A DNA stretch of 17,086 bases from Bacteroidales bacterium UBA3868 (GTDB taxonomy: Bacteria; Bacteroidota; Bacteroidia; Bacteroidales; WCHB1-69), in the NCBI GenBank assembly GCA_002392325.1, contig DGGS01000082.1, forward strand, positions 1 through 17,086, written 5' to 3'. The notes beneath the pieces were generated by a model. The model ran no database searches. It was given only the letters and a program-made list of their open reading frames with translations, and was not told the DNA's origin. Of this stretch, positions 7,778 through 16,100 are shown in pieces (positions within the stretch are counted from its first letter, which is position 1; the number at the start of each line of letters is the position of its first letter). The translations under genes and the position numbers were made by a program.

Positions 7778-8687
7778 GAGCAGTTACGATTATCTTTTCC
7801 GCGATGCGCAGTTTCGCGCTGCGCGCGCGGGGGTTGGTTAAGGTTTCTTCGTCGGTAGGTATAATGGCTTTTCGGCTGACCAAGCGGAACGGGGTGAGCG
7901 GATTCCCGAAAAAGTCCTTCTTCACCTCTCCGGAGAGGTCGCCGGAGCGCATGAAGTTCTTCACCATCCTATCTTCCAGGGAATGGTAGGCGATGATGAC
8001 CAGGCGCCCGCCGGGGTTCAGCGCCGCGACGGTCTGGGGCAGGAAAGACTCCAGCACCTCCATCTCCTTGTTCACCTCAATGCGGAGGGCCTGGAATATC
8101 TTGGACAGGAATTTATTCTCTTTCCCCTTAGGCAGACAGGGTTTGAGCACCTCTGCCAGCTGGGTAGTCGTTTCTATAGGTTGTTCCTCCCGTGCCTTCA
8201 CAATGGCGCGTGCCAGGCGGCGGCCGTCAGTGAGTTCGCCGTAGTTGTAGAACACGCGGCTGAGTTGCTGTTCGTCGTAGTCGTTCACCACATCACGGGC
8301 TGACATTCCGCTTTGCGCATTCATCCGCATGTCCAACGCGCCCTCCTTACTATAGGAAAAACCGCGCTCGGGGGTATCGATCTGGTGGGAGGATATTCCG
8401 AGATCGGCCAAAATGCCGTCCACGGGATATACATTATAATATTGTAGGAAACGGGTTAGGTTCTTGAAATTGGACGGGACAAACTGGAAGCGAGCGTCAT
8501 CTATGAGATTGGCTTGGCTGTCGGCGTCTTGGTCGAAGGCAATCAGTCGGCCTTCCGGACCCAGTTTCTCCAGTATGGCACGCGAGTGGCCGCCGCCACC
8601 GAAGGTCACATCCACATAGGTGCCCGACGGATTCTGCACCAGCGCGTCCACAGAATCATGAAGCAACACAGGGTTATGATAACTCAT
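7758..8687 (-). CDS. rsmH: 16S rRNA (cytosine-1402-N4)-methyltransferase
   Basis: RsmH (MraW) uses S-adenosylmethionine to methylate N4 of C1402 in 16S rRNA at the decoding site. The frame is open further upstream, to 8849, but that extension is antiparallel noise inside mraZ. The ATG at 8687 gives the family N-terminus MSYHNPVLLHDSV and a normal 309 aa. Visible motifs are the SAM-binding TFGGGGHS (28-35), FDQD (51-54), DLGISSHQID (95-104), ALRIEVNKE (200-208), HSLEDR (235-240) and the C-terminal NPRARSAKLR. The start lies inside the mraZ stop region (14-nt overlap) and the end overlaps ftsL by 20 nt. Confidence 0.97.
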   Translation of the reverse strand: MSYHNPVLLHDSVDALVQNPSGTYVDVTFGGGGHSRAILEKLGPEGRLIAFDQDADSQANLIDDARFQFVPSNFKNLTRFLQYYNVYPVDGILADLGISSHQIDTPERGFSYSKEGALDMRMNAQSGMSARDVVNDYDEQQLSRVFYNYGELTDGRRLARAIVKAREEQPIETTTQLAEVLKPCLPKGKENKFLSKIFQALRIEVNKEMEVLESFLPQTVAALNPGGRLVIIAYHSLEDRMVKNFMRSGDLSGEVKKDFFGNPLTPFRLVSRKAIIPTDEETLTNPRARSAKLRIAEKIIVTAHEIHNP

Positions 8688-9159
8688 CCGTGCCCTCCTT
8701 TTCTGCTTGAAAATGCCCCAAGTGGATCTCCTCATTGAGTTTCTCCAACTCGTCGGGCGACATGTCAAACTTCTCGTGATACTTGCTGCAATTCCAGATT
8801 TCAATACGGCCGTTGTCGAGCAACAGCACGATTTCACGCTCGATGTCATACTGCTCCATCAGGGGTTTCGGGATCACAATACGGTCCTGGGCGTCACACT
8901 CCAGAAAGGCCGTGTTGCGCAGAAAAGCGTTGCGGTACAACTTCACCTGCGTGACATTCCGGTTCAATGAGTTCAGGTAAGCCATCTGCTCCTCATATGC
9001 CTTCACCGACCACAGCATGATGTGCTCGCCAAAACCATGCGTCACATAGAAAGCGCCCCGCTCGTCCTCCGGCAAAGAGCGCAACAGCGCTGCCGGCAGT
9101 TTCAGACGGCCACTCTTCTCTATCGAGACCTCCCAATATCCGTAGTCAAAATTTGGCAT
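8674..9159 (-). CDS. mraZ: Transcriptional regulator MraZ
   Basis: MraZ is a DNA-binding protein of the SpoVT/AbrB fold that binds tandem repeats upstream of its own operon and regulates the dcw cluster. The 161-residue protein holds two copies of the family half-motif: EKSGRLKLPAALL (about 14-26) and DAQDRIVIPKPLM (about 89-101), the latter matching DxxGRxxxP with the Gly replaced by Asp. The first motif has Glu-Lys-Ser for the usual Asp-x-x. A charged C-terminal tail (about 133-161) extends beyond the second domain. It is the first gene of the operon and lies downstream of an AT-rich spacer holding 10-bp-phased repeats that could be its operators. Confidence 0.94.
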   Translation of the reverse strand: MPNFDYGYWEVSIEKSGRLKLPAALLRSLPEDERGAFYVTHGFGEHIMLWSVKAYEEQMAYLNSLNRNVTQVKLYRNAFLRNTAFLECDAQDRIVIPKPLMEQYDIEREIVLLLDNGRIEIWNCSKYHEKFDMSPDELEKLNEEIHLGHFQAEKEGTDELS

Positions 9160-9182
9160 AATTTTCCACTCATTGAATGCTC

Positions 9183-9190
9183 CAAAAATA
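9183..9190 (-). promoter_or_regulatory. Candidate -7 box for mraZ
   Basis: Minus-strand TATTTTTG fits the Bacteroidota -7 consensus TAnnTTTG. It lies 23 bp upstream of the mraZ ATG, predicting a short leader. No clear TTTG -33 element is seen at the proper distance, so this rests on one box. Confidence 0.45.
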
Positions 9191-9274
9191 AACTTTTTTC
9201 AATATCATTTCCATAAAATTGATAAAAATAATTATTAACAGCGATTTTTTACCATAACAATTTGATTATCAATA

Positions 9275-9294
9275 TGGAAAATTTTGGAAAAAAT
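9275..9294 (+). repeat. Two TGGAAA units 10 bp apart
   Basis: TGGAAAATTT and TGGAAAAAAT stand side by side with a 10-bp period, the same unit as in the four-unit array at 9450-9489. They lie about 85 bp upstream of the mraZ -7 candidate. They could form a second, shorter regulator site. Confidence 0.35.
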
Positions 9295-9449
9295 TTATTG
9301 CACATCTATGTTATGAACATTAAACTATTGATAACCCGATATTTAAAAAGCATTTTTTGTATTCAATTCTTAAATATTTGATTATACGGTATTTAACTTG
9401 AAAGTTATGAAATTCGACTGTTCAAAACTTTTTATTCGACCCTAAATTT

Positions 9450-9489
9450 CGGAATTTTTTGGAAAAAAATGGAAAATTCGGGCATTAAA
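9450..9489 (+). repeat. Four 10-bp-phased GG(A/C)A units, possible MraZ operator
   Basis: GG dinucleotides recur at exactly 10-bp steps (9451, 9461, 9471, 9481), each followed by A or C and an A/T tract; two units are TGGAAAA. Operators of MraZ are known to be tandem GG-containing repeats about one helical turn apart. The array ends about 8 bp before the plug gene's -7 box. Phased A-tracts causing DNA bending are an alternative reading. Confidence 0.4.
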
Positions 9490-9497
9490 TCTTTTTG

Positions 9498-9505
9498 TAA
9501 ATTTG
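9498..9505 (+). promoter_or_regulatory. Candidate -7 box for the T9SS plug gene
   Basis: TAAATTTG matches TAnnTTTG exactly and lies 18 bp before the ATG at 9524. A weak -33 candidate, TTCG at 9477-9480, is 17 bp upstream and falls inside the phased GGAA array, so a protein bound there would touch the promoter. Confidence 0.55.
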
Positions 9506-9523
9506 CAATCTATTTGAACCGTT

Positions 9524-10792
9524 ATGAGAAAATCGATTTTATTCCCTGTATTTATCCTGTTCTCCATGCTGGCCGCCGCCCAGCCGGAACTCTCCGGCAT
9601 ACAGTTTGACAACAAGGTATATGTCAAAGGTGTCACCAGTGTGACCCTGCTTCCCACCAACCAGATTCACGGCGAGCCCGTGATGCAGCTCGGCAAGGGC
9701 TACGGCCAACTCTCGCTGACATTTGACGACCTCGACGAGGTGGACCGCTACTACAAGTACACGCTCATACATTGCACGCACGACTGGAAACCCTCCGACA
9801 TGAATCCGATCGAGTACTTGGACGGTTTTATGGAAGACGAATTGGAGGTTTACAACTACTCGTTCAACACCATCACGCACTATGTGCAGCACCAGTTGGT
9901 GTTCCCAACGCAGAACATGCAGATCACCCGGTCAGGGAACTACCTGTTGTTGGTTTACGACGACACGCCTGACCAACCGGTGCTCACGCGCCGTTTCATG
10001 GTCTTGGAGTCCGACCCTGTGGGCATCGACTGCCAAGTGCACGCCGCTTCTGATGTGAACGACCGCTTCACCAAACAGGAAATTGATTTCTCCATGACAA
10101 CCGGCAGCTACCTCATCCGGAACCCTGCCATGACGGTGCACGCCACCATCAAGCAGAACGGGCGCTGGGACAACGCCATATACGGGCTCACCTACCGCTC
10201 GGGCTATCCCGGCGTGTTGAGTTTCGACTATGACGACGGGCGCAATGTCATGCCCGGAGGCGCCGAGTTCCGCACCTTTGACATCAGCACATTGCACTCC
10301 AACGCTGACCGCATCGTGGGCATCACCTACGCCAATCACGAGAACCACGCCTATGTGCTGCAGGACGACGCCCGCCCGTTTGGCGCATACGAGAGCCGGA
10401 GCACCATGAACGGCGACTGTTTCTATCGCAACCGCGACATGCAGAACGCCTATTCCGAAGACTATGTGAACACCCACTTCACGCTCAAAAGCGGTTTCCC
10501 GTTCGATGGAGGTGATGTCTATGTTTTCGGGAAACTGACCGATTGGCAGATACTTCCGGAGGCGAAACTTCATTACAACAAGGTGTATCAGTACTGGGAA
10601 ACCAACTTCCTCATCAAGCAGGGCATGTACAACTACCAATATGTGTTCGTGCCCACCGGCACCAGCACCATCGACGCCACCTACATTGAGGGCAGCCATT
10701 ATGAGACCTTGAACAGTTACACCATCCTCATCTATTTCCAAGAGGAGGGCTCCTCCTACGACCGCCTCATCGGGATGACAACCGTGCGATAA
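9524..10792 (+). CDS. Type IX secretion system plug-like protein (DUF5103 family)
   Basis: A 422-residue protein with a signal peptide (basic MRK start, hydrophobic core, Ala-Ala-Gln cleavage at about 20). The body is rich in beta-strand and aromatic residues. The early segment has LSFDDLD-type text (SLTFDDLDEVDRYYKYTLIHC) followed by DWKPSDMNPIEYLDGF, then NYSFNT and a SGNYLLLVY segment. This order is characteristic of the Bacteroidota DUF5103 proteins, one of which was identified as the Plug that seals the periplasmic side of the T9SS translocon SprA. The C-terminal part (about 325-420, VYVFGKLTDWQ) resembles a beta-sandwich domain. The assignment is by recognised sequence pattern, without a search. 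It is transcribed away from mraZ and stands alone. Confidence 0.8.
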   Translation: MRKSILFPVFILFSMLAAAQPELSGIQFDNKVYVKGVTSVTLLPTNQIHGEPVMQLGKGYGQLSLTFDDLDEVDRYYKYTLIHCTHDWKPSDMNPIEYLDGFMEDELEVYNYSFNTITHYVQHQLVFPTQNMQITRSGNYLLLVYDDTPDQPVLTRRFMVLESDPVGIDCQVHAASDVNDRFTKQEIDFSMTTGSYLIRNPAMTVHATIKQNGRWDNAIYGLTYRSGYPGVLSFDYDDGRNVMPGGAEFRTFDISTLHSNADRIVGITYANHENHAYVLQDDARPFGAYESRSTMNGDCFYRNRDMQNAYSEDYVNTHFTLKSGFPFDGGDVYVFGKLTDWQILPEAKLHYNKVYQYWETNFLIKQGMYNYQYVFVPTGTSTIDATYIEGSHYETLNSYTILIYFQEEGSSYDRLIGMTTVR

Positions 10793-11038
10793 ATGTGGTC
10801 TGACCACCCACCGCTTCGCCCACGATTCTGTCATCCTGTAACATAATAATATAATAATACTTTTGGCAATCCCAGTCACATGCTTGTGAATGTCTGACAA
10901 GGTTCTGCTGCCCCGTCAGGAATGGACAGAAATGGTGTCTCCGAATATTCAAGACATTGTGGACAAGGATGTTGCGGTTTGGAAAACAAGGGAAATCTTG
11001 TTTTTCGGAAGGAGGTTCCCCTTTTATTTTCATGGCAT
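10793..11038. other. Gene-poor stretch between the plug gene and the tRNA terminator
   Basis: About 250 bp with no convincing gene. It holds a 13-bp palindrome just after the plug stop codon (GTGGTC-T-GACCAC, 10795-10807) and a weak hairpin with an A-rich left arm and a T-rich right arm (10983-11004) that could act as a weak terminator for the plug gene. A TACTTTTG sequence at 10858-10865 fits a -7 box but leads to no credible reading frame. Confidence 0.4.
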
Positions 11039-11076
11039 AAAAAAACAACCTTCCCAAGTTTTAAATGTGAAGGTTG
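11039..11076 (-). terminator. Rho-independent terminator downstream of the tRNA
   Basis: On the minus strand an 8-bp perfect stem (CAACCTTC paired with GAAGGTTG, arms 11076-11069 and 11053-11046) closes a 15-nt loop and is followed by seven T (11045-11039). It begins 10 bp after the tRNA 3' end and may also end transcription coming from the barrel gene. Confidence 0.75.
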
Positions 11077-11086
11077 AGTTCCGAAG

Positions 11087-11160
11087 TGGTCCCTCTTGGG
11101 CTCGAACCAAGGACCTACTGATTATGAGTCAGTTGCTCTAACCAACTGCGCTAAGGGACC
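11087..11160 (-). tRNA. tRNA with CAT anticodon (Met, or Ile2 read as lysidine)
   Basis: A 74-nt cloverleaf on the minus strand. The acceptor stem GGTCCCT pairs perfectly with AGGGACC, T8 and A9 follow, the D arm is GCGC...GAGC, and the anticodon stem CTGAC/ATCAG-type closes a loop CTCATAA with anticodon CAT (11126-11124). The T arm carries GGTTCGAGCC. The discriminator base is A and the CCA end is not encoded. The D stem does not start an initiator-type mismatch (the 1-72 pair is G-C), so it is not tRNA-fMet. C4-G69 and C5-G68 are present, a feature of tRNA-Ile2 recognised by TilS, so elongator Met versus Ile2 is left open. Confidence 0.93.
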
Positions 11161-11192
11161 CGACTAATATACCTTTAGTCTTTTTGAGGGTG

Positions 11193-11200
11193 CAAAAATA
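11193..11200 (-). promoter_or_regulatory. Candidate -7 box for the tRNA
   Basis: TATTTTTG on the minus strand, identical to the mraZ candidate and matching TAnnTTTG, lies 33 bp upstream of the tRNA 5' end, in the 59-bp gap after the barrel gene. No -33 box is evident. The tRNA may also be reached by read-through from the barrel gene, as I see no terminator between them. Confidence 0.4.
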
Positions 11201-11219
11201 CACTTTTTTTCGTTTCCCT

Positions 11220-13103
11220 CTATTTCTTTTTTCTCTGGGGCTTCAACGGTTCATTGCCAAACGAATAGGTGATTCCCGCCAAAGCATTGATTCCGAAATT
11301 GTTGAAGTTGTAATAAGTGGAGGCATATTGGCATCCAATATTGTTGATCGCCGCCCAAACCGAGAAATGTCTGTCTATCAGATATTCGAAGCCGATGCCG
11401 AAATTAAGCACAGGTTTCATCAACTTCTCACCATTCGCATTTTTCCTCAAGTCATTGGCCGCCTCGTATTTCACAAATACCGTTCCATCAGGTGCGGTAA
11501 CCGTGCGGGGAACCAAAGCCCAACGCCCGAACTCCACCTTCGCATTCAAGTCAAAGATGAACTTCTTGTTCAGAATATAACGGCCCTCAAAACCGATGTC
11601 CCAAGAGGGTTTGTACCAAGCATGAACCGGATGATCATATTTGTCGGAGAAATAATACCCCCAATAATTGGCGTTGAGGTTAAGATACAGATGGTCCATC
11701 GTCTCCCAACTCAAGTTGGCGCACACGTTGAGCACATTGGCACGCTCGGCATACACTAAGTCAAATCGGTTTTTCAGCAAACTGGCCGTATCCAGCATGA
11801 AGAACGCCATATCACGCACATACGAGTATCGTGCGGAAATGTGGTAATTCAATTTCTTTACGATGTTTCCTTTAATACCGCCATAAATACTGATTTGCGT
11901 CTTGGTGAACTGCAAACTGTCAAGTTGCGGCTTTACATACGGGTTCTCATACAGCAAATCGCGCAAGGAATTGTACTGCGCTTTGCCGTCCACACCGGCA
12001 TAGATGCTGAGCAATCCGCGCACCAATCCCAATTGCAGTTCGGCAATGGGATACACCGGACACTGCACTTTGCTGTTGGCCATCAGCACCGGCACACCCA
12101 CGCCCGCCAAAATATGATACTCCTTGATGGTGAAGTTCATCGTGGGGCGCAACTCCAGCTTGAAACTGTTATCCACCCTGCGCACCTTATGCGGATTGCC
12201 CAACTCGGCACCCACCATCACCGAATCACCCCAAGCGTTGTTGTAATAGTCGAAATCCAAATCCAACTGGTAATGCTGGTACCCGGATATCTTCAGGAAA
12301 CGGGCATCGTAGGCCACAAAACCATTGGCGCCCACATTATGCTCCTCATCCTTCCAATAAGTATGGATGAAATCGTAATGCAAGCGCGCATCTTCTTTCA
12401 CCGTACGATCCTCAGTGGTGTAATTGGAACGAATGCCCACCTCGGCCTTCGCATGATGGAAACTGTTTCGAATGCTGTCTCTATAAGATTTGGCGTAATA
12501 ATCGCTGTAATTGGCCGGATAAATCTGCTGGATGAAATCGCGTTTGTAACCAAAAAGATTGGCCAGCTCGTGATTGTAACCCACGGAGGAATACAGCGTG
12601 TAGTTCTTGAAATAGCGGTTCAGGAACAAGTGCACGCGCGTGTCGCTGGTGGGCGCATAGGCGTACTGCTTCTGAATCTTGCCTATCGGCTCGGCCCACG
12701 AAGAGAAATGGTGGAAATTGAGTCCGTAGGAGTATTTGGTGTTGCGTGTGTTATGTACCGACAATTCCGCCAACGGAGTGATCGGGTAACCGAAACCCAC
12801 CTTGAGATAGTCGCGGTAATAACGCTCCTGAAACTCTGGATTCAGTTTGCTGACGGAGATTTTGGTGGGCGAGAAGGTCACCTCCGGCTTCTGCGGGGTG
12901 ATGACATAGCGGAACTCCACCTTCTCCTGTGCCGTGTCCACAATCTCGGCCTGTTGGTTTATCTTGTTGGCATTGTTCAATTTGGGCACATAGTTGATGA
13001 GCAAATGTGCGGAGTCAACCACCTGTGCTTTCAGAGCCACGGCGCAAAACAGGGCGCACGCGATCAAAACCATTCGTTTCATATATGCGATATTCAGTTT
13101 CAT
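11220..13103 (-). CDS. Outer-membrane beta-barrel protein, TonB-receptor-like, partner of the TPR protein
   Basis: From the ATG at 13103 (627 aa) it has a signal peptide: basic start, hydrophobic core MVLIACALFCAVAL, cleavage near LKA-Q. ATGs at 13121 and 13082 are also possible; 13103 has an A-rich upstream stretch and clears the TPR stop. A periplasmic segment of about 70 residues (NNANKINQQAEIVDT, ITPQKPEVTF) precedes a long barrel that begins around YLKVGFGYPITPLAELSVHN. The barrel shows alternating aromatic/polar strands and closes with a final strand ending ALAGITYSFG and a basic tail. Bacteroidota proteins of this type are usually labelled TonB-dependent receptor, but I see no plug domain or TonB box, so transport of a TonB substrate is unproven. 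It follows the TPR gene by about 20 bp and is surely co-transcribed with it. Confidence 0.75.
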   Translation of the reverse strand: MKLNIAYMKRMVLIACALFCAVALKAQVVDSAHLLINYVPKLNNANKINQQAEIVDTAQEKVEFRYVITPQKPEVTFSPTKISVSKLNPEFQERYYRDYLKVGFGYPITPLAELSVHNTRNTKYSYGLNFHHFSSWAEPIGKIQKQYAYAPTSDTRVHLFLNRYFKNYTLYSSVGYNHELANLFGYKRDFIQQIYPANYSDYYAKSYRDSIRNSFHHAKAEVGIRSNYTTEDRTVKEDARLHYDFIHTYWKDEEHNVGANGFVAYDARFLKISGYQHYQLDLDFDYYNNAWGDSVMVGAELGNPHKVRRVDNSFKLELRPTMNFTIKEYHILAGVGVPVLMANSKVQCPVYPIAELQLGLVRGLLSIYAGVDGKAQYNSLRDLLYENPYVKPQLDSLQFTKTQISIYGGIKGNIVKKLNYHISARYSYVRDMAFFMLDTASLLKNRFDLVYAERANVLNVCANLSWETMDHLYLNLNANYWGYYFSDKYDHPVHAWYKPSWDIGFEGRYILNKKFIFDLNAKVEFGRWALVPRTVTAPDGTVFVKYEAANDLRKNANGEKLMKPVLNFGIGFEYLIDRHFSVWAAINNIGCQYASTYYNFNNFGINALAGITYSFGNEPLKPQRKKK

Positions 13104-13125
13104 ATCCAATTTTATTTTCATTATC

Positions 13126-16100
13126 CTATTCGTTATCAGATGATTGTGATTCAAGTGTATTGATGACGGCTATGCGCTCACGGGCCATCTGCACCAAATC
13201 ATCGCCTTCGTAGTTATCGACGATACTCTGATAGGTGTGGCGCGCCTGGAAATAATTGCCTTTCTCCTTGTAAAGGTCGCCATACAGAATGAATGTGCGG
13301 GCATACCAGTATTCAGAGGAGTAATTGCTGGCAAGGATGGCCTTGATTTGCGTTTCGCATGCGGACAAGTCATGGTCGTTGTTCAGGGCGATGTCAGCGA
13401 GATGGTAAGCGGCTTCGGCGCACAAGTCGTTGCTGCCGGCATTGGCAAGTTGACGGTAGCAGGTCTTGGCCGTGGCCACCTCACCAACCTCCATGGCGGA
13501 GTTGCCAGCCACCAGCAAGGCCTCCTGACGCAACTCGGCATCCACCTGCGCTATATTGAGCAGGTTCTGGGCACTGGACAGAGCGGGCTGGTATTTTTTC
13601 AGGAAATAGGCACAGCGCATAGCACCGTTGTTTCCGAAAATAATCTCATCCTCATCGGTGGTGCTCTCCAAAAGCTTGTTGAAATAAGTCAACGCCTTGG
13701 AGTATTGCTTGTCATTGTACAAAATGGAAGCCGATTTATGCAAGGCAGTCACATTATGCTCGGTGCGGTATTTTTTAATGATGGCCTCATAGTCCACCAA
13801 CGCATCATTATAATTCTTCTGTCCATATTCACATTCGGCCTTGTAGAAATGCGCCTTGGCGGCAAACGAGCCGTTGGGGAACTGACGCAGATAATCCGCG
13901 CACGCGCGGATGGAACCTTCGCAATCGCCACGGTTATATTTGTTCTCCGCCGCCTTGAATGCGATGGAATCCTGACGATCGGCCGATATGTTCATATTCT
14001 TGTTTCGGATATAATCGAAAAACTCGCTCGTGTTGCCCTCTTCTGTGTAAATGTTCTCCAGATTAGCCAATGCATCTTTCGCCTCCTGTGAACCCGGGTA
14101 GGTTTCCACCACATACTTATAGGTGGAAATGGCCATGGAAGGATTGTCACTGTTCAGGTACGCCTGCGCCAAGCGGGTGTGCACCTGACGGATATACTGG
14201 CTCTTCGGGTGTTTCCGGATAAAGTCCTTATAAGCCGAAATGGCATGTGTGTAGTCATTTTGGGTATGATAGGTGACGGCCAAATCGTAGTCCGCATCAT
14301 CCATATAAGCAGACTTGCCATAGGTATTCACAAAACGCTCCAAAGTTTGCACTTTCTTCGCATTATTCTTCTGATAACCATAGCATTTGGCTTGCTGATA
14401 AAGGGCGTAATCGGCGTTTGACTGGCCCATGCGCTCGCATTTGTCATAATACTTGATGGCGGAAGCCAAATCCTGCTGCATGAAATAGCAGTCGGCCAAA
14501 CGGGCGGTGGCATCTGCCTGAAGTGCCATATCTGTCTGGTCATCAATTTTATCCAAATATTTTTTAAAATAACCGGCCGCATCGCGATAGCGCTTGATCT
14601 TCAAAGCGGCATAACCCAAGGAATAGAATGAAGGCACATAGTATTCGGAGTTTGTCGCTCCGTCGGCACGCTGGAAGGTCTGCAGCGAATAGTACGCCTC
14701 TTGGTATTGCTCATTACGGTATTGCGTCTCACCCTTCCAATAAAGAGCGTCAGTGTTGATCTGTTTATTGACCGGTGAACCTAATGTCTTGCCCAGCAGT
14801 GACAGCGCGTCTTTGTAGTTTTTGTTGTTGATCTGCTCCAGCGCCCTGAAATAGGTGCATCGCTGATAAGCCCTAAGTATGTCATGGTTGCGGGTCCTGA
14901 GCTGCTCAATGGAGTTGATGGCCGCCTGATAGTTCTGAGTGGAAAGATAAATCCTGGACAGGAACGATGACGCCTCTTCGCTACGGGTGGAGTGCGGATA
15001 GGTGTTGATGTAGTCCTCAAGCGCCTGGATGGCATTGTTGAACGGGCTCTTGGAGGTTTCATACTGCAGTTTGGCGTAGTTGTATAACGCATCTTCCTTC
15101 ACCTCTTTGTCAAAATCATACTTGGCCGCCTCTTTAAAGCTCTGCGATGCCATCGTGAACTGTTTCGTCTTCACATAGCAGTCGGCCAGCAGATAGTAGC
15201 AGTTCTGCGTCATCAGGTCGGGATTCTTATCATTCACTGCCTTGGTGAGGTATTCAATGGCCTTTTCGTAATTCTGCTCGCGGTAATAGGTGAAACCGGC
15301 GGCGAAATAGTCATTGCGCTCCATCTCCACCTTGTCGGAGGTAAGCAACTTGTCGAAATTGGCGGCTGCGCCTTCATAGTCATTGAGGTTGTATTGGGAG
15401 AGCGCCACACAACGGAGCACCTGCATCTGCGACACATCTTTGTTGTTGACTGTCTTGGGTGCCATAGCCAGCACTTCTTCATATTTCCCTTGCTTGAAAT
15501 AGATCTGTGTGAGGAAGTTATCCACCTCATTTTTGTATTCCGGATCATCTTTCAGCAACAGAAAGTCTTCCAGTGCCGCCTCGTATTGGCCATCCTGGTA
15601 TGCCATATAGGCCAAATAATAGATGGAGCGTTTCTGGTAGGGGCCATTTTCGTTGCGCGCCGATTTGAACAACGCCTTCGCTTTGTCGTACTCACCCGTC
15701 ATGAAATAGCAATAGCCCTTCTTGAACTGGTATTCAACCGCGCTTTCGGGCTGGATTTCGTTTTCCATAATCTCATCAAACTGGGCAAGGGCTTTCTTCC
15801 ACTGCTTACGGCTGAAATAGTAGCGGCCGAGGTAAAAGCGGGCTTCGCTCACGGAAGAATGCACAGGATAGCGGTCGATGAACGACTGCAGAAGATACGC
15901 CGCGTCCTGGTTGTCCAACTTGGCGGCACACACACCCATGTAAAAGAAGGAATTGGTTTTCAGGTCCTGCTGGACATCCTCTGTGTTCTCAAAAACATAT
16001 TTGAAATATTGCTGCGCGGAACCATATTTCTCCTTGTTGAAAAGATCCATGGCCGTTTTGAACTCGTATTGCGGGGAACTGAAGTTCTCCGTACGCTGGG

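Larger units (their letters stand above)
9160..9523. promoter_or_regulatory. Divergent AT-rich control region between mraZ and the T9SS plug gene
   Basis: 364 bp with no plausible gene, strongly AT-rich compared with the flanking coding DNA. It contains outward-facing -7 candidates for both genes, two sets of GGAA repeats at 10-bp spacing (9275-9290 and 9450-9489), a pair of imperfect 17-bp direct repeats exactly 50 bp apart (9330-9346 and 9380-9396), and long A/T tracts likely to bend DNA. It is the obvious site for control of the dcw operon. Confidence 0.7.

Noticed and set aside
8688..8849. N-terminal extension of rsmH to 8849
   Set aside because: The extra 54 residues overlap mraZ in another frame and are unlike RsmH; the ATG at 8687 gives the family start.
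10858..10865. TACTTTTG as a promoter -7 box
   Set aside because: It matches the consensus but has no -33 partner and no gene downstream on that strand.
10767..11057. Minus-strand 96-codon frame in the gap after the plug gene
   Set aside because: It overlaps the tRNA terminator and the plug gene end, and has low-complexity composition and no domain. A short ATG-started version is possible but unsupported.
10890..11141. Plus-strand 83-codon frame across the tRNA
   Set aside because: It ends in sequence antisense to the tRNA, a known artefact, and has no similarity to any family I know.
11841..13163. Long open frame antisense to the barrel gene (440 codons)
   Set aside because: The sense strand has a signal peptide and barrel pattern; the antisense frame has neither signal nor domain.
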